DNA of 64,000 nt from Roseinatronobacter sp. S2 (lineage in GTDB: Bacteria; Pseudomonadota; Alphaproteobacteria; Rhodobacterales; Rhodobacteraceae), in contig NZ_CP121113.1 of assembly GCF_029581395.1 (NCBI RefSeq), forward strand, positions 1,794,001-1,858,000. The letters run 5' to 3'. Shown here one piece after another: positions 9,400 through 18,020 of the stretch. Each line of letters starts with the position of its first letter. Position 1 is the first letter of the stretch. The notes below the pieces were generated by a model. That model made no database searches. It had not been told where the DNA came from and saw only the letters and a list, made by a program, of their open reading frames with translations. Both the position numbers and the translations under genes were made by a program.

Positions 9400-10374
9400 A
9401 TGGTCACGGTGGCGATAAACGGGTTCGGGCGTATCGGGCGCACAGTGCTGCGCGCCTGGTTGCAGGGCGGGTGGCCCGATGTCCGTATCGTGGCGATAAA
9501 CGACATCGCGAGCGCCGAAGATTGCGCCTATCTGTTTGAATACGATTCGGTTTTTGGCCCGTTTCGGGGCAGCGTTGAACTGCGCGATGGCCAGATGATC
9601 GCCGCCGGACATTCGCTGCGCCTGACACATGCGGCAGATTTGTCGCAGGTCGATCTGTCTGATGTTGATCTTGTCATGGAATGCACCGGTCACGCAAATA
9701 CCACCGATATTGCCTGCCGGGGCATTCGTGCAGGCGCGCGCCGTGTCCTGATATCCGGCCCGTCGGATGCAGCGCAGGTGACTGTGGTTCTTGGGGCGAA
9801 TGAAGATGCCCTCAGGCCGGAACATGACCTGATATCCAACGCGTCCTGCACCACCAATGCGCTGGCACCGCTTGCAAAGCTGCTGGATGATTGCTGGGGC
9901 ATTGAGACAGGATTCATGACCACAATCCACTGCTACACAGGCAGCCAGCCCACCACCGATGCCCCGCGCGGTGATCCGGCGCGGTCACGCGCGGCAGCAC
10001 TATCCATGGTGCCAACAACCACTAGCGCGCAACATCTGGTCGAACATGTGTTGCCGCAGTTGACGGGCCGTTTGCTGGGGGCTGCGGTGCGTGTGCCGAC
10101 AGCGTCTGTCTCGGCGGTGGACCTGTCGGTCATGTTGTCGCGCCCTGCGACATTGGAGCAGGTGAATGATGCCTTGCGCGATGCGGGCGGGGTGGTTGGC
10201 TGGACCGATCGTCCGCTTGTGTCCAGCGATCTGCGCGCCCGGCCTGAGAGCATTGTCATGGCGTTGCCCGAAACCCGCATGACACAAAACGGCATGCTGC
10301 GTGTCTTTGGATGGTATGACAATGAATGGGGTTTTTCATGCAGGATGCTGGATATGGCGACGCGGATTTTATGA
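9400..10374 (+). CDS. gap: Type I glyceraldehyde-3-phosphate dehydrogenase family protein
   Basis: NAD(P)-dependent dehydrogenase, 324 residues. The N-terminal Rossmann fold is clear (INGFGRIGRTVLRA), as is the catalytic cysteine block SNASCTTNALAP with its partner histidine in TTIHCYTGSQ, and the C-terminal YDNEWGFSCRM. The product is about ten residues shorter than a standard GAPDH, and the HCYTGSQPTTDAPRGD stretch differs from the usual HSYT/ND form. It could therefore be a paralogue or an erythrose-4-phosphate dehydrogenase-like enzyme. The ATG at 9400 follows GGGCAGGGGG; a TTG at 9394 is possible. It stands alone, not with pgk or tkt. Confidence 0.85.
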   Translation: MVTVAINGFGRIGRTVLRAWLQGGWPDVRIVAINDIASAEDCAYLFEYDSVFGPFRGSVELRDGQMIAAGHSLRLTHAADLSQVDLSDVDLVMECTGHANTTDIACRGIRAGARRVLISGPSDAAQVTVVLGANEDALRPEHDLISNASCTTNALAPLAKLLDDCWGIETGFMTTIHCYTGSQPTTDAPRGDPARSRAAALSMVPTTTSAQHLVEHVLPQLTGRLLGAAVRVPTASVSAVDLSVMLSRPATLEQVNDALRDAGGVVGWTDRPLVSSDLRARPESIVMALPETRMTQNGMLRVFGWYDNEWGFSCRMLDMATRIL

Positions 10375-10389
10375 TGATAACTTCGATTT

Positions 10390-10418
10390 TTGTTGCATTA
10401 TCAGCGTGAATGCAGCAA
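10390..10418 (+). repeat. Inverted repeat between gap and the cold-shock gene
   Basis: TTGTTGCATT (10390-10399) and AATGCAGCAA (10409-10418) pair at nine of ten positions around a nine-base loop. It lies 16 bases after the gap stop, at the start of a 171-base leader of the cold-shock gene. It lacks a U-run, so it may be a regulator site, a 3' stabiliser of gap, or part of the cold-shock leader. The rest of 10375-10545 has no other clear element. Confidence 0.4.
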
Positions 10419-10545
10419 ATTATGTGCGCGACGTTACCACTATCGACCACTGTTCTCCGACTTCGGCCACAGTCACTTCGATCTTGCACTGACTGAGCCG
10501 GGCTGCCGCATAACGTGGGTAGCATAACTACTAGGAGACATCACT

Positions 10546-10752
10546 ATGGCCAACGGCACAGTGAAATGGTTCAACGCCACCAAAGGTTACGGTTTCATCC
10601 AGCCCGAAGGCGGAGCAAAAGACATTTTTGTTCATATTTCGGCTGTTGAGCGCGCAGGTCTGCGCGGTCTGGAAGATGGTCAGAAAGTGACCTTCGATCT
10701 GGAAAAAAGCCGTGACGGTCGTGAATCGGCCTCCAATCTGGCGCTGGCATAA
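10546..10752 (+). CDS. cspA: Cold-shock protein, single CSD
   Basis: RNA/single-stranded-DNA chaperone of 68 residues made of one cold-shock domain. The two RNA-binding motifs are present: KGYGFI (RNP1) and DIFVHIS (RNP2), after the typical start MANGTVKWFNATKG. A strong ribosome binding site (AGGAGA) precedes the ATG. The long leader (from the gap stop at 10374) resembles the extended 5' UTRs that control csp messages, but this is inference. A perfect terminator follows. Confidence 0.95.
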   Translation: MANGTVKWFNATKGYGFIQPEGGAKDIFVHISAVERAGLRGLEDGQKVTFDLEKSRDGRESASNLALA

Positions 10753-10788
10753 GCCATATCTGCCTTATTTTTGGCACGATAGTCTGGA

Positions 10789-10816
10789 AAACCGCCCATT
10801 TTTTGGGCGGTTTTTG
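10789..10816 (+). terminator. Rho-independent terminator of cspA
   Basis: ACCGCCCA / TGGGCGGT stem (10791-10798 with 10804-10811), five-T loop, then a T-rich tail, with A residues on the 5' side. Confidence 0.88.
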
Positions 10817-10891
10817 TTTTTTACGGTGAAATGATCGTGGACTCCCGCCCGTTTGTGGCAATTCCGACTGCAAGCCCACATGTTCTTTCAC

Positions 10892-11674
10892 ATGCAAACC
10901 AAACTGAAACGCAGTGAAACTGCAACGAATTGTGATATGGTGCTTGCCACCGATCTTGATGGAACATTTCTGGGTGGCACGGCCACAACACGCAAAACCC
11001 TGTATGACTGGCTGCGCGCCCAAGCCCCCCGGACACGCCTTATTTTCGTGACAGGCCGTGATCCTGATTTTATCAGCGATCTGTGTGCCAGCGGCGAAAT
11101 TCCGGCACCCGAATATGTGATTGGCGATGTCGGCACGACTATTGCGCGGTTCACGGACGGGCGTGTGCAGCCCCTTGTCGAACTTGAAGCCCCGATTGCG
11201 GATCTGTGGCGCGGGCATGGCGAAACCGTGCGCGAACGGCTGCATGGTATCTCTGGGTTGAAGCTACAGACCGCGCCTTTCCGCTACCGGCTGTCCTATG
11301 AATATGGTGCAGGGTTTGACCCTGATAGCCTTGGTGTCTTGCAAGGGCTGAATGTGGATATCCTTATATCGCACGGGTGTTTCGTCGATATTCTGCCCAA
11401 AGGTATCAGCAAAGGGCCATCCCTGCTGCGGCTGATCGCGCATCTGGGCCTGCCTGCGGACCGTGTACTGGTCGCGGGTGACACGCTGAACGATCTGTCC
11501 ATGTTTCAGACGGGCCTGCATGGTGCAGTCGTCGGCGGTGCCGAGGCGGACCTGCTGGCGGCCACGCGCACGCTGTCCCGCGCGCGTCACTGTGCCCAAC
11601 CGGGCGCCGGCGGCATAATAGAGGCGATCAGCGCATTCGCCCTGCATCCTAACCCCCCGAAGGTGACCCTATGA
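10892..11674 (+). CDS. HAD-family sugar phosphatase, probable glucosylglycerol-phosphate phosphatase
   Basis: HAD-superfamily hydrolase of the sucrose-phosphatase/Cof type, about 260 residues. Motif I is DLDGT (residues 19-23 from the chosen start), motif II lies in IFVTGRD, the lysine of motif III in ISKGPS, and motif IV is AGDTLND. Its stop overlaps the start of the glucosylglycerol-phosphate synthase gene by four bases (ATGA), so it very likely removes the phosphate from that product to give the osmolyte glucosylglycerol. In some other proteobacteria the two activities are fused in one chain. The start is uncertain: ATGs at 10880, 10892 and 10937 all lack a good ribosome binding site. Confidence 0.8.
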   Translation: MQTKLKRSETATNCDMVLATDLDGTFLGGTATTRKTLYDWLRAQAPRTRLIFVTGRDPDFISDLCASGEIPAPEYVIGDVGTTIARFTDGRVQPLVELEAPIADLWRGHGETVRERLHGISGLKLQTAPFRYRLSYEYGAGFDPDSLGVLQGLNVDILISHGCFVDILPKGISKGPSLLRLIAHLGLPADRVLVAGDTLNDLSMFQTGLHGAVVGGAEADLLAATRTLSRARHCAQPGAGGIIEAISAFALHPNPPKVTL

Positions 11675-13197
11675 AATCCGATCTTGTCATTGTCTATCAT
11701 CGTCAACCCTATGAGGAAGTGATTGAGGGGGGGAAGACCCGCTACCGTGAAAATTCCAGCCCGAATGGCATTGTCCCCACGCTGAAAGGGTTTTTTGGCA
11801 CCGCGAAACGGGGGGCATGGGTCGCATGGAAGGAATGCGAAGATACATCCGACCCCGGTTTTGATCCGGTGATCGAAATATCGGACAGTTTTGGCACCTA
11901 TACCGTCAGCCGTCTGCCCCTGACCAAGGAACAGGTCAGCAGCTTTTATCATGTCACATCGAAAGAGGCATTCTGGCCCATTCTGCACGGTTTCAAGGAA
12001 CGGTATAACTATGACCCCGTAGACTGGCCGACATTCCGGTCGGTCAACTGGGCCTTTGCCGAGGCGGCGGCGGAACAAGCCACCGATGACGCGGTGATCT
12101 GGATTCACGACTACAATCTGTGGCTGGTGCCGGGGTATTTGCGCCAGTTAAAGCCCGATGCCACAATCTGCTTTTTCCACCACACGCCGTTTCCGGGGCC
12201 GGATATGTTCAATGTTCTGCCATGGCGGGGTGAAATCATCGACAGTTTGCTTGCCTGCGATTCGGTGGGTTTTCACATTCCGCGCTATGCCCAGAACTTT
12301 GCGGCAGTGGTGCGAAGCCTGAAAGCGGCGCGCCTGACGGACGAGGCTGAAACACCGCCGCGCATGTTGGCGACAGGTGGTGCGTTGAATGACCGGCTGA
12401 CACCGCTGGAACTGGATGTGGCGGGCGAGCGCACGCGCATCCACACCAACCCAGTGGGGGTGAATTTCGACCATATCCAGACCCTTGCCGCAAAGCCGGA
12501 AGTGCAGGACCGTGTTGCGGAAATTCGGGCGGAACTGGGCGATTGCAAACTTGTTCTGTCGGTGTCGCGCACGGATTACACCAAAGGCAATATCGAGCAG
12601 CTAGAAGCTTTTGACCGCCTGTTGCAGCGCCGGCGCGACCTGCATGGCAAGGTGCGCCTGATGCTGGTGTCGGTGGGTGCGAACCTGAATATGACCGCCT
12701 ATGCCGAAATACAGGAGCAGACAGAATCCCTGTCCGGGCGAATCAACGGCACCTATGGCAGCTTCGACTGGCAGCCCGTGTCGCTAATTTCGCGCGCCAT
12801 TCCGTTGGAGCAGTTGGTCGCCTATTACGCCGCCGCAGATGTTGCATCCATTACGCCCTTGGCAGACGGGTTGAATCTGGTCGCATCCGAATTTTGCGCC
12901 GCGCGCGATGACCGTCCGTTTGCGTCCCTGGTCCTGTCCGAATTTGCGGGTTGCGCCGTGCTACTGGAAGGGGCCGTGCCGGTGAATCCGTTTTCGGCGG
13001 GGTCAATGGATAGCGGGCTGGAACAGGCACTTGCAATGACCCGCGAAGAAGCAACAGCGCGCATGCAGGCCCTTAGGACCTCTGCAAAGGCATGGGATAT
13101 AGGCGCCTGGACACAGCGCGAGATTGCACATTTCCAAAGCCTGCGGCTGGCCCGCAGTAAAGCGGCACCAGTGTTGAATGCACCAAGTGCCGCTTGA
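11671..13197 (+). CDS. ggpS: Glucosylglycerol-phosphate synthase (GT20 family)
   Basis: Transfers glucose from an NDP-glucose to glycerol 3-phosphate, making the precursor of the compatible solute glucosylglycerol. The 508-residue protein belongs to glycosyltransferase family 20. Its N-terminus (LVIVYHRQPYEEVIEGGKTR followed by SPNGIVPTLKGFF) is the GgpS type rather than the trehalose-6-phosphate synthase (OtsA) type. Core donor-site blocks include VWIHDYNLWLVP, FFHHTPFP, SVSRTDYTKG and TPLADGLNLVASEF. It is translationally coupled to the upstream phosphatase. Its presence suggests adaptation to salt. Confidence 0.85.
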   Translation: MKSDLVIVYHRQPYEEVIEGGKTRYRENSSPNGIVPTLKGFFGTAKRGAWVAWKECEDTSDPGFDPVIEISDSFGTYTVSRLPLTKEQVSSFYHVTSKEAFWPILHGFKERYNYDPVDWPTFRSVNWAFAEAAAEQATDDAVIWIHDYNLWLVPGYLRQLKPDATICFFHHTPFPGPDMFNVLPWRGEIIDSLLACDSVGFHIPRYAQNFAAVVRSLKAARLTDEAETPPRMLATGGALNDRLTPLELDVAGERTRIHTNPVGVNFDHIQTLAAKPEVQDRVAEIRAELGDCKLVLSVSRTDYTKGNIEQLEAFDRLLQRRRDLHGKVRLMLVSVGANLNMTAYAEIQEQTESLSGRINGTYGSFDWQPVSLISRAIPLEQLVAYYAAADVASITPLADGLNLVASEFCAARDDRPFASLVLSEFAGCAVLLEGAVPVNPFSAGSMDSGLEQALAMTREEATARMQALRTSAKAWDIGAWTQREIAHFQSLRLARSKAAPVLNAPSAA

Positions 13198-13316
13198 TCG
13201 GCGGATAACACAAAGTTTTTGAAATTCGTGCAGGCGGGCGCGTTGATACATGATATAGGACGAACCGGCACCCTGCTGGGGCTATCGGATTTTACTATTG
13301 GTCACGCCCTATTATC

Positions 13317-13631
13317 ATGTCCCGCTCTTACCTGACGCATATGACAGATGCCGCCGCGCAGGCGATCATGGATGCAGATCAGTCTTTGCACGATCTGCCT
13401 GCGATGCTTGCGCAGCGCTGGCCGTCTGCGCCCGCGCTGGAAATGGTGTTGGCTATTTCATCCGCCTGCGACGCGATTGAGCGGATGTATCGGTTGCAGG
13501 GTGTATCTGCCGGGCGCGTGGAGCAGGCGTGGCGTATTGCGGCACTTATCGGCGCGCAGGTCTATGCAGCCCAGAAGCTGGAACAACCCCACGGCACTGC
13601 GGCGGAACTGCTGGTATTCTGGAACCAGTGA
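13317..13631 (+). CDS. Hypothetical protein, 104 residues
   Basis: Small, mostly helical, soluble protein (AAQAIMDADQSLHDLP near the N-terminus, IERMYRLQGV in the middle). I do not recognise a family. Coding-like codon use and its position in an otherwise empty 540-base gap between ggpS and a convergent glycosyltransferase gene support it as real. No strong ribosome binding site is visible; an internal ATG at 13338 is an alternative start. No functional inference is made. Confidence 0.5.
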   Translation: MSRSYLTHMTDAAAQAIMDADQSLHDLPAMLAQRWPSAPALEMVLAISSACDAIERMYRLQGVSAGRVEQAWRIAALIGAQVYAAQKLEQPHGTAAELLVFWNQ

Positions 13632-13683
13632 TACAAGCGTTCAGTGAGCATAGTATAAGGCGACCGCCGGTTTTCGGGCCGGT

Positions 13684-13717
13684 GCATGTCGCGTGACGCC
13701 AAGCGGTCGCGACATGC
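13684..13717. repeat. Perfect inverted repeat downstream of the glycosyltransferase gene
   Basis: GCATGTCGCG (13684-13693) and CGCGACATGC (13708-13717) form a perfect 10-bp stem with a 14-base loop. It lies 19 bases beyond the stop of the minus-strand glycosyltransferase gene, in the convergent gap, so it may act as a transcript-end hairpin, though no T-run follows on either strand. Confidence 0.45.
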
Positions 13718-13735
13718 TGTGCGTGATGTCTGGGT

Positions 13736-14437
13736 TCAGGCTTTGGTGCCGGATTTTGCTTCATACTCGGCAGCTTCGGCCAGCCATTCCGCGGCATAGT
13801 CCACGTTCTGCCATTCTTTGAACCATGGCCCGCCGCGGGTATGGTGAACAGCCTGCGGAAACCCTTCGGCGGGTTTGTCATACCAGCCTTCCAGCCAGTT
13901 CCAGCCGGTGGGCAACGCGCCGATTTCGTCGTCTTTTGCCCATTGCATCCGGTGCAGATAAGCCCCGCTTTCGCGGTTCACCAGTTCCGGCGTCAGCTGT
14001 TTGGTCGACGGGTGGGCGCAATTCATCAGCATGAAGGACGACCAGTTCTTGCGCGGATAGGCCGATTGCGGCACGCCGTCCATCTTGGTGGTTTCTTTGG
14101 GCGTGTAATCGTGCTGGACGCACAGGACCGCGTATTTCGGGTCCATATATTGCTGCAATTCCGCGACATCGCCGAAGAACAAAAAGTCGCAATCGACAAA
14201 AATCGCCCAGCCGTCATATCCGGCCAGATGCGGGACAAGGAAACGCGAATATGTAAATTCGGTTGACGCCAGCGGGTCGATATCACGGGTATACAGCCCC
14301 TGATCGACCAGATCCTGCAATTTGATGGGGATCACTTCGACCGGGATCGTGGCATGCTTTTCAAGCGATTGTTTGGCAACCTGATAGGCAATATCCTCTC
14401 TCGAGTCCCAACCGATATAGACGCGAAGTTTATCCAT
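13736..14437 (-). CDS. GT8-like glycosyltransferase
   Basis: 233-residue protein with a nucleotide-sugar transferase fold: the N-terminus YIGWDSREDIAYQVAKQSL and the metal-binding DxD-type motif in FVDCDFLFFGD (about residues 80-90) are typical of glycogenin/GT8-like enzymes. The C-terminus has the HHTRGGPWF block seen in these proteins. No signal peptide or membrane segment is visible, so it is probably cytoplasmic. It lies about 100 bases downstream of waaA on the same strand, which suggests (not proves) a role in lipopolysaccharide or other surface glycan. Confidence 0.7.
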   Translation of the reverse strand: MDKLRVYIGWDSREDIAYQVAKQSLEKHATIPVEVIPIKLQDLVDQGLYTRDIDPLASTEFTYSRFLVPHLAGYDGWAIFVDCDFLFFGDVAELQQYMDPKYAVLCVQHDYTPKETTKMDGVPQSAYPRKNWSSFMLMNCAHPSTKQLTPELVNRESGAYLHRMQWAKDDEIGALPTGWNWLEGWYDKPAEGFPQAVHHTRGGPWFKEWQNVDYAAEWLAEAAEYEAKSGTKA

Positions 14438-14544
14438 GGATAATCATCCTTTTACATGTGCGCGCATCGATATGTATGTAACAACTTCACCCATAGGGTG
14501 AAACCCAAAAACAGCCCGACACAGTTGAACTCGGCGGCCTTATG

Positions 14545-15849
14545 TCACGACGGGGCAGGCAGAATCGACAAGATGGACGACAGCGCCTTGTCCAGCGGCA
14601 TCATATTCTGATGTTGCACCCGATGCGCACCGGCAATGAAGGGCGCGCGAAAATCAAGGGACTGCGCATCGCACACGGTCTGTGCCATCTGGGTGGCATC
14701 TTCTACCAGCCGCGCGCCACCTTCGGCATGCAGCCTGTCATAGGCTTCGCGAAAATTGGCAACGGTGGGGCCATGCACGATCATGCAGTCCAGCGCCACG
14801 GCCTCGAACGGGTTTTTGCCGCCCAGTACTCTGTCGGGCAGCGGCAGGGATTGGCCGGTATAGGCAACAGGTGCCAACCGATACCAAAGCCCCATTTCGC
14901 CGATGCTGTCGGCAATATAGACAGATGTTTGCGGGGTTATCGCATCCCCGACGGACCGGCGGGCCACCGCTGCGGGGCCAAAGCGTTCGACGGCCAGTGC
15001 TTGGGTCTTGTCGGCATCACGCATCTGGCGCGGGGCGATAATCATCAACATATCGGGCACGCGTTCGCAGGCCAATGCATGCGCGTCAAACAACTGCGGT
15101 TCCTCTACTGCGCGGGTCGATGCGGCCAGCCAGCGCGGGCGCGCGCCCATGGCGGCGTCAAGCTTCTCGCGTTCATCAGGGTTGTCCGGCAATGCATCGG
15201 ATGCCGCTTTCAGCACGCCTGTCACCTGTAGCTTGTCCATGGGCGCACCCAGTTCGCGAAACAGATCATATGATCGGGAATCCTGCACATGGATTTCGTC
15301 AAACAGGTTCATCAGCCAGCCATTTGCCGCAGGGGCACGCCGCCTGCGCCGGTAGCGGCGCGGTGTGACATGGGTGTTCAGCAAGATCATTGGACAGCCC
15401 CGCGCCTTGGCGGCCAGCAAAATGCGCGGCCACAGATCGGCCTCGGCAATGGCTGTGACATCGGGGCGCCAGTGGGTCATGAAGCGTCGCACTGCGGCGG
15501 GGGTGTCCACCGGCATATATTGATGAATGACGCCATCAGGCAGCGCGCGTTTGGACAATGCCTGCGCAGAGGCTTGCGTGATGGTTGTCAGCAGGATTGT
15601 CGTGTCTGGCCGTTCTGCGCGCAACCGCGAAATCAGTGTCAGCAATGCCACGGATTCGCCCACACTGACACCATGCATCCAGATCAATGGCCCGGCTGGG
15701 CGGGGTTGGCTGGCATGGCCCCATTTTTCTGCCAAACGCGCGCGGTCTTCCTTGCCATTGCGCGCGCGTGCACCAAGCACCAGCGCCCAAAGCGGCGGCG
15801 AGATGCGCGACAGCGCCATATAAAGCGAAATAAGGGCAGGTTTGCGCAT
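14545..15849 (-). CDS. waaA: 3-deoxy-D-manno-octulosonic acid (Kdo) transferase
   Basis: Attaches Kdo to lipid IVA at the inner face of the cytoplasmic membrane, starting the LPS core. The 434-residue product has an N-terminal membrane anchor region (MRKPALISLYMALSRISPPL), the acceptor-side block WMHGVSVGES, the EADLWPRIL block corresponding to ETELWPN of the family, and the donor-side segment GGKNPFEAVAL. The ATG at 15849 is preferred because it gives the usual N-terminus; an upstream in-frame start at 15912 would add 21 residues. It follows dctM on the same strand. Confidence 0.9.
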   Translation of the reverse strand: MRKPALISLYMALSRISPPLWALVLGARARNGKEDRARLAEKWGHASQPRPAGPLIWMHGVSVGESVALLTLISRLRAERPDTTILLTTITQASAQALSKRALPDGVIHQYMPVDTPAAVRRFMTHWRPDVTAIAEADLWPRILLAAKARGCPMILLNTHVTPRRYRRRRRAPAANGWLMNLFDEIHVQDSRSYDLFRELGAPMDKLQVTGVLKAASDALPDNPDEREKLDAAMGARPRWLAASTRAVEEPQLFDAHALACERVPDMLMIIAPRQMRDADKTQALAVERFGPAAVARRSVGDAITPQTSVYIADSIGEMGLWYRLAPVAYTGQSLPLPDRVLGGKNPFEAVALDCMIVHGPTVANFREAYDRLHAEGGARLVEDATQMAQTVCDAQSLDFRAPFIAGAHRVQHQNMMPLDKALSSILSILPAPS

Positions 15850-15965
15850 TTCAGTGTCCAACGATCCTATTGCGTGGCCTAAGTGACCCATCAGGCAAAA
15901 ACCCGCAAGCAAGGATTAACAGGCTGCGGCATTCTTGCCAGATCACGCGGACGGGGCTGCGGGTG

Positions 15966-17354
15966 TCAGAACAGGATGGATGGCAACCAAAGAACCAGAC
16001 CGGGGAATATGAACAGCAGCGCAATCGCCACAATCTGCAATATCACAAAAGGAATTGCCCCTTTGTAGATCATGCCCGTGCTGACGGAATTGGGTGCCAC
16101 CCCGCGCAGATAGAACAGGGAAAACCCGAAAGGCGGTGTCAGGAATGACGTTTGCAGGTTCACCCCGATCATCACGCCCAGCCAGACCGGATCGACGCCC
16201 AGCAGCAGCAGCGTTGGCGCGGTGATGGGCAGAACGATGAAGATAATTTCAAACGTGTCCAGAATAAAACCCAGCACGAACATGATGATCATGACGGTGA
16301 CCATCGCGCCCATCGCGCCGCCCGGCATGGTGGTCAGGAATTCACGCACCAGATTGTCGCCGCCCATCTGGCGAAAGACGATGGCAAAAACGGATGCACC
16401 AAACAGGATGATAAAGATCATCGATGTTACCACGGCCGTGCGCCGCGCCACCTCGGTAAAGACCCTGAACGACAACCGCCAGCGCATTGCGGCCAGCAGC
16501 GTGGCCCCCACAGCGCCCACCGATGCAGCCTCGGTCGGCGTGGCGATACCGCCAAGGATGGACCCCAGAACCGCACCGATCAGTAACAATGGCGGGACCA
16601 GCGCAAACAGGATCTCTTTCCACAGGCCCGCCTTTTCTTCGGGGGGGACAGGGGTTGCAGGGCATGATTGCGGGTCGGTGATGGCCTTGAAAATGATATA
16701 GCTGATATAGAGCGCCACCAGCAGCAGGCCCGGAATCATTGCGCCTGCGAACAGATCACCCACCGACACGGTCTTGGGGGCAAAATTGCCAAGGCTCATC
16801 TGGACTTGGCTGTTCATGCCCGCAATCATGTCCCCCATGAAGATCAGCACAGTCGATGGCGGGATGATCTGGCCCAATGTGCCCGACGCGCAGATTGACC
16901 CGCAGGCCAGTTTCGGATCATAGCCCGCGCGCATCATCGCAGGCAGCGAGATCAGCCCCATGGTGACCACAGTTGCCCCCACCACGCCCGTGGACGCCGC
17001 CAGCAGCGCGCCCACCAGAATAACCGAAATGCCCAGACCCCCGCGCATATTGCCAAACAGCCGCCCCATGGTGGACAGCAATTGCTCGGCAATATTGCTG
17101 CGCTCCAGCATGACCCCCATGAAGATGAACAATGGCACCGCGACCAGCACTTCGTTGATCATGTAGCCGGTATACCGCCCGGCAAGCGCGCGCAGGTTCG
17201 ACATGTCGAACACGCCGAAATACAGCCCCATATAGGCAAACAGAATGGACGTGCCCGCCAGCGTGAACGCCACCGGAAAGCCCAGCAGCAAGAAGCCAAT
17301 GACCCCGAAGAACATCAATCCCGCAAGGATTTCACCGATCAGCACAGGATCCAT
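15966..17354 (-). CDS. dctM: TRAP transporter large permease DctM
   Basis: Large membrane subunit of a sodium- or proton-driven TRAP transporter, 462 residues with about 12 hydrophobic segments. Typical DctM features include the N-terminal GFPVAFTLAG, the NEVLVAVPLFIFMG segment, and the C-terminal PITAPTLLLLGVDP with NLQTSFLTPPFGFSLFYLRG. It starts one base after the dctQ stop. The large permease forms the translocation pathway together with DctQ. Confidence 0.94.
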   Translation of the reverse strand: MDPVLIGEILAGLMFFGVIGFLLLGFPVAFTLAGTSILFAYMGLYFGVFDMSNLRALAGRYTGYMINEVLVAVPLFIFMGVMLERSNIAEQLLSTMGRLFGNMRGGLGISVILVGALLAASTGVVGATVVTMGLISLPAMMRAGYDPKLACGSICASGTLGQIIPPSTVLIFMGDMIAGMNSQVQMSLGNFAPKTVSVGDLFAGAMIPGLLLVALYISYIIFKAITDPQSCPATPVPPEEKAGLWKEILFALVPPLLLIGAVLGSILGGIATPTEAASVGAVGATLLAAMRWRLSFRVFTEVARRTAVVTSMIFIILFGASVFAIVFRQMGGDNLVREFLTTMPGGAMGAMVTVMIIMFVLGFILDTFEIIFIVLPITAPTLLLLGVDPVWLGVMIGVNLQTSFLTPPFGFSLFYLRGVAPNSVSTGMIYKGAIPFVILQIVAIALLFIFPGLVLWLPSILF

Positions 17355-17355
17355 G

Positions 17356-17913
17356 TCAGGCTTGCTCCGTATCGTATTTATAGTGGTAATCGGCGGGTAT
17401 CAGGTCTTCACGGTCTGCAATAATCAGGATGGACCGGATCGCCATGGCAATGCCTTGCAGCCCGATGGTTACTGCGAATACCAGAATGAAACTTTTCAGC
17501 ACGAACAGCCCCTGCATGCCGCCGGGGTTGGATGATGCTTCCACAAGCCCGATGGAACGCATCACGAATGTATAGCAATAAGACCAGACAACCCACGCAA
17601 AAGGCAGCAGGAATATGCACACGCCCAACAAATCCAGCCATGCCTTGCGCAGGGTCGAGGCCGGCCTGTAAAAAATATCCACCCGCACATGATCATTGCG
17701 ATACAGCGCATAGCCCGCGACCGCCGTGAACATCATGCCGTTCATCCACGGGTATAAATCCTGCATCCACAGGCGTGTGGTGCTGAACATATAGCGTTCC
17801 ACCACAACCCAGAAACAGACAATCACAATACCGGTGGCCAGCCACATGAAGAGATTGCCAAGCACTCTGTTGATCAGGTTGATCAGGCGCATCAGATAAG
17901 AAAGCGCTGTCAC
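17356..17913 (-). CDS. dctQ: TRAP transporter small permease DctQ
   Basis: Small membrane subunit, 185 residues, with four predicted transmembrane segments and the conserved WMQDLYPWMNGMMFT region. I chose the GTG at 17913, which has GGAGG five bases upstream. The in-frame ATG at 17973 has no ribosome binding site and would start inside an inverted repeat (17959-17988). It sits between dctP and dctM in the usual TRAP operon order. Confidence 0.9.
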   Translation of the reverse strand: MTALSYLMRLINLINRVLGNLFMWLATGIVIVCFWVVVERYMFSTTRLWMQDLYPWMNGMMFTAVAGYALYRNDHVRVDIFYRPASTLRKAWLDLLGVCIFLLPFAWVVWSYCYTFVMRSIGLVEASSNPGGMQGLFVLKSFILVFAVTIGLQGIAMAIRSILIIADREDLIPADYHYKYDTEQA

Positions 17914-17958
17914 GTCATCCTCCAAAGCGGGGGGCGGAAGGGGGTAAGGGTCGTGTGA

Positions 17959-17988
17959 AAATGGTCCTGACACGGGCCAGGACCATTT
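17959..17988 (-). terminator. Intra-operon hairpin between dctP and dctQ
   Basis: AAATGGTCCTG (17959-17969) and CAGGACCATTT (17978-17988) form a perfect 11-bp stem with an eight-base loop, 32 bases after the dctP stop. On the transcribed strand the stem ends in a short T-run. It probably attenuates or stabilises the dctP message relative to the permeases. Confidence 0.7.
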
Positions 17989-18020
17989 GTCATTCTATGC
18001 TTGCTCAGGCAAGCCCAAGC

